A stretch of DNA of 44,802 nt. It comes from Patescibacteria group bacterium (lineage in GTDB: Bacteria; Patescibacteriota; Minisyncoccia; Phycocordibacterales; UBA9973). The notes under the pieces are model-generated. The model made no database searches, was not told where the DNA came from, and was given only the letters and a program-made list of their open reading frames with translations. Positions 1 through 7,149 of the stretch are shown piece after piece. How positions within the stretch are numbered: the stretch's first letter is position 1; each line of letters starts with the position of its first letter. Both the position numbers and the translations under genes were made by a program. Location: positions 1-44,802 of the forward strand of contig JAHIVA010000042.1 of the NCBI GenBank assembly GCA_018816985.1, given 5' to 3'.

Positions 1-114
1 AAACTGCACGAAAAAGATATCAAAGCTTTTGCTCAAAAAATAAAAGGTGAATGGAGTAGCACGGTTAAAAAAGCAAAAAAAGCAGTAAGGACTTCGAAAA
101 ATAAAAATAAATAG
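1..114 (+). CDS. C-terminal fragment of a Lys-rich protein (5' truncated by window edge)
   Basis: Open frame 1 from base 1 to TAG at 112-114: ...KGEWSSTVKKAKKAVRTSKNKNK*. Confidence 0.5.
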   Translation, partial: KLHEKDIKAFAQKIKGEWSSTVKKAKKAVRTSKNKNK

Positions 115-132
115 TTTTTAGTCTGAAAAAAT

Positions 133-1065
133 ATGAAAAAAGAAATAGGTTATATTGGGCTTGGAAAAATGGGAAAAAATATGGTTTTTCGCTTACTTAA
201 TGCGGGATGGAATATTGTTGCTTATAATAGAAGTCCAGAAAGTGTTAAAGATGTAGAAGAAAAAGGAGCTCTTGGAACATCCAGTATAAAAGAATTAATT
301 TCTAAACTTTCGACTCCGAGGGTTATATGGGTAATGGTTTCTCACCAGGCGGTTGATGAAATGATAAATGAATTAGCGCCAATGCTTGAAAAAGGTGATT
401 TGATTGTGGACGGTGGGAATTCTCCATATCAGGAATCAATGCGTAGAGCCAAAGAATTAAATAATAAAGGAATTGAATTTTTAGATATTGGTGTTTCGGG
501 TGGACCAGGAGGATCATTGAATGGAGCTTGTATGATGGTAGGTGGAAAAAAAGAATTATATGACAGACTTGAGGAAAGTGGATTTTTTAAGGATACTTGT
601 AAGCCAGAAGGCTGGGGGCATTTTGGAAATTCTGGTGCGGGACATTTTGTCAAAATGGTTCACAATGGAATTGAATATGGAATGATGCAATCTATCGCAG
701 AAGGGTTTGATCTTATGAGACATTCTAAAGAATTTAATTTAGATTTAGAAAAAATAACAGAAGTGTATTCTCATGGAAGTGTAGTTACTTCTAGTTTAGT
801 ATCTTGGATGCATGATGGATATAAAAAATATGGTAAAGATTTAAATGAGATTTCAGGTAAAGCTTCTGCTTCTGGGGAGGGTAAGTGGACAGTGGAAGCA
901 GGAAAGAGAGAGAAAATACCTATGCCAGTTATTCAGGCGTCTTTAGATGCCAGAGAAGCCTCACAAACAAAACCATCTTATCAAGGTAAAGTAGTTTCTA
1001 CGATGCGCGGAGAGTTTGGCCAACATCCTGTAAAAAGAGCTCCTGACGAGCCTGAAATTTTATAA
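133..1065 (+). CDS. gnd: 6-phosphogluconate dehydrogenase (decarboxylating), YqeC/GndA-like short form
   Basis: N-terminal Rossmann motif IGYIGLGKMGKNM, then VDGGNSPYQES and GVSGGPGGSLNGACMMVGG. Confidence 0.93.
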   Translation: MKKEIGYIGLGKMGKNMVFRLLNAGWNIVAYNRSPESVKDVEEKGALGTSSIKELISKLSTPRVIWVMVSHQAVDEMINELAPMLEKGDLIVDGGNSPYQESMRRAKELNNKGIEFLDIGVSGGPGGSLNGACMMVGGKKELYDRLEESGFFKDTCKPEGWGHFGNSGAGHFVKMVHNGIEYGMMQSIAEGFDLMRHSKEFNLDLEKITEVYSHGSVVTSSLVSWMHDGYKKYGKDLNEISGKASASGEGKWTVEAGKREKIPMPVIQASLDAREASQTKPSYQGKVVSTMRGEFGQHPVKRAPDEPEIL

Positions 1066-1075
1066 AAATAATCTG

Positions 1076-1164
1076 CGGAGCCGGGCGGATTCGAACCGCC
1101 GAGGGGTTTTGAAGCCCCTGCCTCTTTAGCAAAGAGGTACGTTAGACCGCTCTGACACGGCTCC
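1076..1164 (-). tRNA. tRNA-Ser(GCT)
   Basis: Minus-strand class II cloverleaf ggagccg...cggctcc-g; anticodon arm cctct-ttGCTaa-agagg; T-arm ggcggttcgaatccgcc. Confidence 0.93.
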
Positions 1165-1233
1165 AGATTCGTATTCGTATATGAATATGTTACTTACTCT
1201 AACATATTACTGCTATTTTTCCATTTTTTCTGC

Positions 1234-1239
1234 TATACT
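1234..1239 (+). promoter_or_regulatory. extended -10 (TGC TATACT) upstream of tRNA-Ser
   Basis: ttctgcTATACT about 17 bp upstream of tRNA start. Confidence 0.5.
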
Positions 1240-1255
1240 CGGAAAGTGAATTTAC

Positions 1256-1345
1256 GGAGAGATGGGTGAGTGGCTTAAACCAACAGTTTACTAAACTGTC
1301 GTCCCCTTAAAAGGACCGAGGGTTCGAATCCCTCTCTCTCCGCCA
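1256..1345 (+). tRNA. tRNA-Ser-like class II tRNA with anticodon ACT, CCA encoded
   Basis: ggagaga...tctctcc-g-cca; anticodon arm acagt-ttACTaa-actgt; variable arm gtcc..ggac; T-arm gaggg-ttcgaat-ccctc. Confidence 0.85.
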
Positions 1346-1352
1346 TCAACAG

Positions 1353-1373
1353 GTAGCACGAGACGCGTGCTAC
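1353..1373 (+). terminator. hairpin after tRNA-Ser
   Basis: 8-bp perfect inverted repeat gtagcacg-agacg-cgtgctac. Confidence 0.5.
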
Positions 1374-1478
1374 TTTAGGCTTATTTTTCAAATTAAAATG
1401 TGATAAAATAAAGCAATGAAAACCGTCCAAAATTCTATTCCAGATCAAATGGGAATAATCCAGTTTTAATTCTCATTT

Positions 1479-2540
1479 ATGGAAGAAGTCAAAAATGATT
1501 ACATCGAAAAAGCACTCAACGAACTTATTCCGACCTTGGGAATAAAAGAGTTTATTGACCATGAAAAGCTTATCGTTCTTATAGGTTCTAAAAAAGTTAA
1601 AGAAGCCATTAAAGGAATTGCCCTATATTTGGGATTACCAATAGAAGTAAATATTTCTTATGTTCCAAAAGGATATCGTCCAAGTTCTAATGATGGTTTT
1701 CAAAGTACACATCTTGTAAAAACAGATCAACACAATCGTGGCGTTGGGGGTATCACCGCACAAGTCTCTATCCCACCCAATCTACCTTTTTATGGAAGCC
1801 CAAGTATGGTTAATTTTCCTATTAATGTCAGATTAAGCGAAAATTGTGCAGAGAATCCCGCAACATTGATTAGTATCATGGCGCACGAACTTTCACATAT
1901 TGTTCTTTACTCCCTATGGAACAGAGAGAAAGAAAATGAATTCTATACTGATCTGACAGCCATGATTCTTGGCTTCGCAAATATAATGAAAACAGGCAGA
2001 AAGGTCGTTAAGGTCACTCAAATTCCAAATGGAACACATACACAAACAACAACTTATGGTTATCTGTCAGACGATAATTTTAATTACGCCTTCCATAAAA
2101 TTAATGGTGTTTTGAATAAGCAAAAATCAGAAAAGAAGAAACTGGCTAGGAAGTTAAAACAATTAAAGAAAAAGTTAAATAAAATTAAAAAATTATCTTT
2201 TTACTTCGAGAGCTATCTTGCTTATTTGGATAAAAATCTTCACCAAAAAATTTCTCAGGAGGATGGTCGCAAAATCATGGCTTTTCACCAGCCCGGACAT
2301 ACTGATAATTTTCAATCCACCATTAGGAAAAATGAAACAATACTAGAGAGTTTCATAAAGTTTGTGGAAAATCTTAAAAATTATACTGGCAAAAACATAG
2401 AAGTAATGAAACAACAGGAAACTCAACTAAAATCCGCTAATGAGGAATTAGATAAACAGCGCTTACTACTTCAAAATGACCTAGATGTTCTCAAGAAATA
2501 TATCGGTTTCTTTTATAGATTAAAGCTGAAGTTCACTTAA
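1479..2540 (+). CDS. putative metallopeptidase-like protein with C-terminal coiled coil
   Basis: HExxH motif (IMAHELSHIVLY) followed by ENEFYTDL; Lys/Glu-rich coiled-coil C-terminal half. Confidence 0.6.
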   Translation: MEEVKNDYIEKALNELIPTLGIKEFIDHEKLIVLIGSKKVKEAIKGIALYLGLPIEVNISYVPKGYRPSSNDGFQSTHLVKTDQHNRGVGGITAQVSIPPNLPFYGSPSMVNFPINVRLSENCAENPATLISIMAHELSHIVLYSLWNREKENEFYTDLTAMILGFANIMKTGRKVVKVTQIPNGTHTQTTTYGYLSDDNFNYAFHKINGVLNKQKSEKKKLARKLKQLKKKLNKIKKLSFYFESYLAYLDKNLHQKISQEDGRKIMAFHQPGHTDNFQSTIRKNETILESFIKFVENLKNYTGKNIEVMKQQETQLKSANEELDKQRLLLQNDLDVLKKYIGFFYRLKLKFT

Positions 2541-2678
2541 AAATGTGTTAAGATGCCCTCATAAATCAATACCGACCTAACCCTCGCAAGAGATATGGTT
2601 AAAAGCCGTCCAAGGAAGTTTCCTCATAAAGAGGGTTTGACCTTTGGTGTCGAACCGGCTTGTGGGGATTTTTTATTA

Positions 2679-3710
2679 TTAATTCAACCAAAAGAAAATG
2701 CTGTTTTTTAAATCTTCTTGTAGGCGAAATGTGCTGCCGTGACTTAAGACACCTAAGTAAGATTGGACTGCTTGGTGAAAATAGTCATACGGCAACAGAC
2801 CATCTTTCACTAGCTTTGCCTTTTCCTTCAATTTCTTGAAGATTCTTTCCTCAGTTTTTAATCTTGGAATAACTGCGTTTGGAAAACAAGTGTATCCAAG
2901 AAAATCGACTCCTTGAGAAAACTTTCTAAGAAGAATTTTGCGAGGGTGAAGATCGAGCTTTAGATTATCAGATAAAAATTTACCCATTGGCTTTATCAAT
3001 TTTAAACAATTATCTCTTTGAGTATGAAGTATAACAAAGTCGTCAGCATAACGAACATAATAACGTTCTTTGAGAGTGTGCTTCATAAATTGGTCGAGCT
3101 CATTGAGATATACATTAGCAAAAAGTTGAGAAGTGAGATTCCCAATCGGTAACCCCTTTGGCTTGTTCGGATCTCGACTTAATTCTGACTTGAAACTTGA
3201 GATAATCTCCTTAAGTAGCCATCGAGTGTCATTATCGTGAACACGGCGAAATAGAATTTCGATAAGCACACCATGGTCTACGCTCGCGAAGAACTTTTTA
3301 ACATCACACTTCAACACCCAACATGGTTGGGTGTAATTCTTACTCTCTCGTCGTGCGTACGAAATAAATCTTTGAACGCCTCGATGACTTCCTTTATTGA
3401 TCCGACATGAATAAGAATCATGAATGAATGTTGGCTCAAAAATGGGGTTAAGAATTTTTACAAGTGCATGATGTAATACTCTATCTCTTACGGAAGCCTT
3501 GTGAATATGACGTACTTTTGGATCATGCACAAAAAAAGATTCATAAGGTAAATGAGAGTAGGTTTTATTGCGGAGTGATTCGTGAAGTTTCCAGATATTA
3601 TCTTCAAGTTTGTGTTCAAATAGCAAAACATCCTCTTTTTCTTTTTTGCCAATTTGAAATTCCTTCCATGAAGCGAATAAGTTCTCAAGATTAATTATTG
3701 AATCAAACAT
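2679..3710 (-). CDS. DGR-type reverse transcriptase (ORF track start 3728; internal Met at 3710 looks likelier)
   Basis: RT motifs WVLKCDVKKFFASVDH, GLPIGNLTSQLFANVYLNELD (DGR-type SQ motif) and YVRYADDFVIL. Confidence 0.95.
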   Translation of the reverse strand: MFDSIINLENLFASWKEFQIGKKEKEDVLLFEHKLEDNIWKLHESLRNKTYSHLPYESFFVHDPKVRHIHKASVRDRVLHHALVKILNPIFEPTFIHDSYSCRINKGSHRGVQRFISYARRESKNYTQPCWVLKCDVKKFFASVDHGVLIEILFRRVHDNDTRWLLKEIISSFKSELSRDPNKPKGLPIGNLTSQLFANVYLNELDQFMKHTLKERYYVRYADDFVILHTQRDNCLKLIKPMGKFLSDNLKLDLHPRKILLRKFSQGVDFLGYTCFPNAVIPRLKTEERIFKKLKEKAKLVKDGLLPYDYFHQAVQSYLGVLSHGSTFRLQEDLKNSIFFWLN

Positions 3711-4088
3711 ATGATTAATGACCCTCATAAATTAAGTGGACAATTTAGTATAGACATTCCGATTTTCAAGAAGACATACGACTTCATGCGTGAGTTTTAT
3801 ATCTTTGAACTTGATTTTCCGAAAAAAGACCGCTATACCCTTGGTCAACGTTGTGAGTTATACATCGTTGATATTTTAGAAGGAATAATGATGGCCGCTC
3901 AAACCGAAAAGAGTAGAAAGTTGCAAATCCTTGAAGGAGTAAGCAACAAACTTGATCTACTAAAAGTATTTATTCGGCTTTCAACAGATCTCAATATTCT
4001 TAGTGACAAACGCTATGTCGTCTGCCAAAATCATCTCCAAGAAATTGGAAGAATGCTTGGTGGCTGGATACGATCCGTGCGCGAGTAA
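3711..4088 (+). CDS. avd: Avd-like four-helix-bundle DGR accessory protein
   Basis: IPIFKKTYDFMREFY...FPKKDRYTLGQRCE...LGGWIRSVRE pattern typical of bAvd-like proteins; adjacent to RT and TR. Confidence 0.85.
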   Translation: MINDPHKLSGQFSIDIPIFKKTYDFMREFYIFELDFPKKDRYTLGQRCELYIVDILEGIMMAAQTEKSRKLQILEGVSNKLDLLKVFIRLSTDLNILSDKRYVVCQNHLQEIGRMLGGWIRSVRE

Positions 4089-4096
4089 TCACTTTA

Positions 4097-4130
4097 CAAG
4101 AGAAGCCTCTTTTAAAAGAGGCTTCTCTTG
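4097..4130. repeat. 34-bp perfect palindrome between avd and TR (terminator and/or RNA hairpin)
   Basis: caagagaagcctctttt|aaaagaggcttctcttg, 17+17 bp. Confidence 0.9.
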
Positions 4131-4149
4131 AGCTACATTAGTGAGACTG

Positions 4150-4267
4150 CCGGGCAGGACACACGCCCAAATTGGAGTTCCGATTGTCGCGCGTATCGTT
4201 GTTGACGTTGAGACCGTCCGAATCGAAGTTCCCAACGTTGACGAACTTGCCGTCGGACGACTGGACG
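4150..4267 (-). repeat. DGR template repeat (TR), 118 bp
   Basis: Minus strand cgtccagtcgtccgacggcaagttcgtcAACgttgggAACttc...ctgcccgg; matches VR1 and VR2 over the full length, with differences at TR adenines (one extra non-A difference in VR2). Confidence 0.96.
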
Positions 4268-4277
4268 CTCAGCCCAT

Positions 4278-4389
4278 GTGTTTTGTTTCCTCTGTTATCA
4301 CCGGAGATTGTCTTAAAATAGACTTTCCCCTGAATTTTACTCGGTGGTAACCCTTAATGAATAAGGACACCCACACTGAAACAAAACAC
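4278..4389 (-). ncRNA. putative structured RNA domain immediately 5' of the TR
   Basis: Nested inverted repeats: gtgttttgtttc (4278-4289)/gaaacaaaacac (4378-4389), gttatcaccg (4294-4303)/cggtggtaac (4342-4351), taaaat (4314-4319)/atttta (4334-4339). Confidence 0.55.
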
Positions 4390-4553
4390 GTAGTTTCATC
4401 TTTGTACTCTGTTCCGGCCACACACTTCGCTAAGCCATAAAGACCTAGTAAACTCCGGTGGATATTGAAACAAGGAGGCTCGCAAGATTAAACCGTAAAG
4501 CCCAATCTCTATAAGCAAGACTCAGCAGATAGTATAACCCAAAAAATTAGGTA

Positions 4554-4582
4554 TTGCAAAAACTAATATTTAGAGTTAAAAT
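4554..4582 (+). promoter_or_regulatory. sigma70-like promoter for the MoxR operon
   Basis: TTGCAA (4554-4559), 17 bp, TAAAAT (4577-4582). Confidence 0.45.
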
Positions 4583-4591
4583 GCAAGCAAT

Positions 4592-6262
4592 ATGGCAAAA
4601 GAATCCTTACCCCACATTCCTAATATCCCAACTACGCCTGAGCGGGTTTTGCGCGAAAAGAAAACAGAGACAAAAGAAGCTAAACCTCTTAGTGCAGAAC
4701 AAATAAAAGAACAGGTAACTGAGCTTTTTGAGCTTTCCTCGGCTAGGGCTGAGGCTGGAAAACATACTCGGGAAGCCTGGGGTGGTCTTACGAAAGAGGA
4801 ACGTGAAGAACTAAAAAGTAAGGGTGAAGATGCAGTTGTCGCACACATAGAAACCGCTCGGCTTGATCCCGAGCTGGTTGAGTTTAGAGAAACAACCTTA
4901 AAGGAATACGACGATAGGATTGCAGAACTTTCTAGTAATCCCCAAGTACTTGATGCATACAAAAATCGTTTTGGAGAACTTAAAGAAACATTAGCCCGTA
5001 CGGTTTCGTATGAACACTTGCGTCATGAAGAGGATGCTGTAGATAAAGCGGAACAAAAACTTCGAAAACTCTATGAAGGAGTTGGTAGAGCACCGGGACC
5101 TATTGAACGCAAAAAATTAACTGCGTTTTCTGACCGTAAAAAAGAAGTTGAGGAAGAATTAAAGGGTTTTGAACTTGATTCCAAAACAATTGACATGCTA
5201 CGTCGCAGAGAAGTTCGTCGCATGCAACACGATCTTGAGCGTTACAGTTTTGCGGAAACAGAATCACGCAGAGAACTTATTAGACAAGTGCTACCCGACT
5301 TACTACAAGGTGCTCCGGTGCTTTTCCAGGGTGAAACTGGATCCGGCAAGTCACAACTTGCAAAATATATTTCTGAGAGATATTTGGGCAAAACTCCTAC
5401 AATAGTTTCCGTGAGTGAACAAATAAAAGAATCTCAAATCATGGGGTCACGTGGACTTGAAGCCGGACAAACGGTTTTCAATTATTCAGAATTTGTGAAA
5501 GCTCAGAAAGAAGGACGACCAGTAATTCTCGATGAAGTAAATCTCATGCCACATGAATTTGCTGGACTTTTGCATGATCTTCTACAAAAGCGCGTTGGAG
5601 ATGTATGGGTACATCCAGTTACTGGAGAGAAAATTCCAATTACTGCCCCCATCATGGCTACAGCAAACTTAAAATCAGAACGCTACAAACAACGCTACGA
5701 GCTTGATGTTGCTACACTTCGACGTTTCATTGGAGGTGCAGGTGCTCGTGAAATTCACTATCTCGACATTGGCAAGAAAGATACAGAAGGAAATCCAATA
5801 GCTCCGGAAACACTGCAAATTCTTTCTGCAGTACTTGCCGATAGACATGGTGATATAGAATGGAGCGAGAAGGAAGCAATGGAAAAAGTTGAAGAACTTA
5901 AACGTTTTGTGCAAGCTTGCAGAAAAATTCAGGAAGATTTTACACTTTCAATTAGAGAAGGTGGTGAAGAATCTCTCGCCCGAGGAGACCGTCTAGCATT
6001 TAAAGAACTTGTGATTACTCTTAAAGATCAGATCGAGATTATGAAAGCTTGGAAGGCCTCGAGTTTCCGTGAGCCACTTGATTCTATTGTACTTAGAGAA
6101 TTTTTCCACAAAGCAGAGATTAGTGGTCGTGCGGCTAAAGATCGTGAAAATATGATTAAGGTCTTTATTGCTAATAAATTATTCCAAAATACCAATCCAG
6201 AAGATTTCAAAATTCAGGGTCTTTCTCCGAAAGCTGTTCGACAGTGGCAAGGTAAAGAATAA
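4592..6262 (+). CDS. MoxR-type AAA+ ATPase
   Basis: Walker A VLFQGETGSGKSQLAKYI; Walker B PVILDEVNLMP; TANLKSERYKQRYELDVATLRRF sensor region. Confidence 0.9.
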   Translation: MAKESLPHIPNIPTTPERVLREKKTETKEAKPLSAEQIKEQVTELFELSSARAEAGKHTREAWGGLTKEEREELKSKGEDAVVAHIETARLDPELVEFRETTLKEYDDRIAELSSNPQVLDAYKNRFGELKETLARTVSYEHLRHEEDAVDKAEQKLRKLYEGVGRAPGPIERKKLTAFSDRKKEVEEELKGFELDSKTIDMLRRREVRRMQHDLERYSFAETESRRELIRQVLPDLLQGAPVLFQGETGSGKSQLAKYISERYLGKTPTIVSVSEQIKESQIMGSRGLEAGQTVFNYSEFVKAQKEGRPVILDEVNLMPHEFAGLLHDLLQKRVGDVWVHPVTGEKIPITAPIMATANLKSERYKQRYELDVATLRRFIGGAGAREIHYLDIGKKDTEGNPIAPETLQILSAVLADRHGDIEWSEKEAMEKVEELKRFVQACRKIQEDFTLSIREGGEESLARGDRLAFKELVITLKDQIEIMKAWKASSFREPLDSIVLREFFHKAEISGRAAKDRENMIKVFIANKLFQNTNPEDFKIQGLSPKAVRQWQGKE

Positions 6263-6267
6263 CCGTT

Positions 6268-7071
6268 ATGCCATTCGAAGCCTATAAAATCTATCAAGAG
6301 TATGAACCCGACAAGTACAAGACTTCTACTCAAGAGAAGGTTGCTAAAGCGTTAGCGGGGGCGAAGAAAGAAGGACTTACACCAGTTAAAGAGTCCCTAG
6401 ACTTCAGTGAAGTTCAGGAGATTTTTGGACAAGACTTTATTGGTATCAAAGAAGTAGAACAATTTACTGGGCGTTCACTCACTCTCGAAGAACAAAGAAT
6501 TGCAGAAGAAAAATGGCATAAAAAAGTTGAGGAGCAGGGCCTTACCAAAGAAAGTTTAGAACGGCTCAAGCAAGAGGGATTCATGGTAGTTCTTCGTGTT
6601 GGAAAGCTTGCTGGAAAAGAAAAAAAAGATAAAGAAATGCCAGTGACCATAAAAAATCTTCGACAAAAATTTCCCCTATTTTACGATCAAGATTGGTACG
6701 ACAACGAACAATTTGCCGGTGAAGCATTAAGTGGTATTGATTGGGGTATTGTTAAAAAAGAACTCCTAGATGAGTCAAAAAGCAAAAACTGGGATGAGCA
6801 ACAAGAAATTCTAAAGGCATGGGCGGATACACATGGTGTTGACCAAAAGTTTGTACGTCGTAGGACACCAACCGAAGTTGCTTATGATATTTTGGCTTAC
6901 TTCCAAGTACGCAACGAACGAATACTTGAGAAGGATTGGGACTGGACCTCCGTCCAGTCGTCCGGCGGCAGGTTCGTCTGCGTTGGGGGCTTCGGTTCGG
7001 ACGGTCTCGGCGTCGCCCACGGTACGCGCGACTTTCGGTTCTCCACTTTGGGCGTGTGTCCTGCCCGGTAG
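6268..7071 (+). CDS. DGR-diversified variable protein 1 (C-terminus encoded by VR1)
   Basis: C-terminus SVQSSGGRFVCVGGFGSDGLGVAHGTRDFRFSTLGVCPAR* encoded by VR1; paralogue of 9148-9960. Confidence 0.92.
   Translation: MPFEAYKIYQEYEPDKYKTSTQEKVAKALAGAKKEGLTPVKESLDFSEVQEIFGQDFIGIKEVEQFTGRSLTLEEQRIAEEKWHKKVEEQGLTKESLERLKQEGFMVVLRVGKLAGKEKKDKEMPVTIKNLRQKFPLFYDQDWYDNEQFAGEALSGIDWGIVKKELLDESKSKNWDEQQEILKAWADTHGVDQKFVRRRTPTEVAYDILAYFQVRNERILEKDWDWTSVQSSGGRFVCVGGFGSDGLGVAHGTRDFRFSTLGVCPAR
6951..7068 (+). repeat. DGR variable repeat VR1, 118 bp
   Basis: 18 differences from TR, all at TR adenines (18 of 25 A positions). Confidence 0.96.
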
Positions 7072-7146
7072 TTTCATCATGGGTACTTGGGTATTGGTTG
7101 CTTGATCCTTTGTATTCTTGGTTTCTTGGTTCGAAAAATTTTTTAA
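7069..7146 (+). repeat. 78-bp post-VR repeat, copy 1 (stop codon plus downstream)
   Basis: tagtttcatcatgggtacttgggtattgg...ggttcgaaaaattttttaa, identical to 9958-10035. Confidence 0.95.
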
Positions 7147-7149
7147 ATC

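Noticed and set aside
2679-3728. Retron or group II intron RT
   Set aside because: The SQ-type RT motif, Avd-like neighbour and adenine-specific TR/VR pattern identify a DGR; no intron domain V or maturase region seen
4141-4350. ORF 69 aa (+) over the TR
   Set aside because: Antisense to the template repeat; the open frame arises from the VR-like codon structure, not a supported gene
4576-4962. Antisense ORF 128 aa over the MoxR gene, and similar antisense ORFs over pilB, ligA, pheT, gyrB
   Set aside because: Fully contained opposite well-supported genes, with low-complexity composition typical of antisense frames
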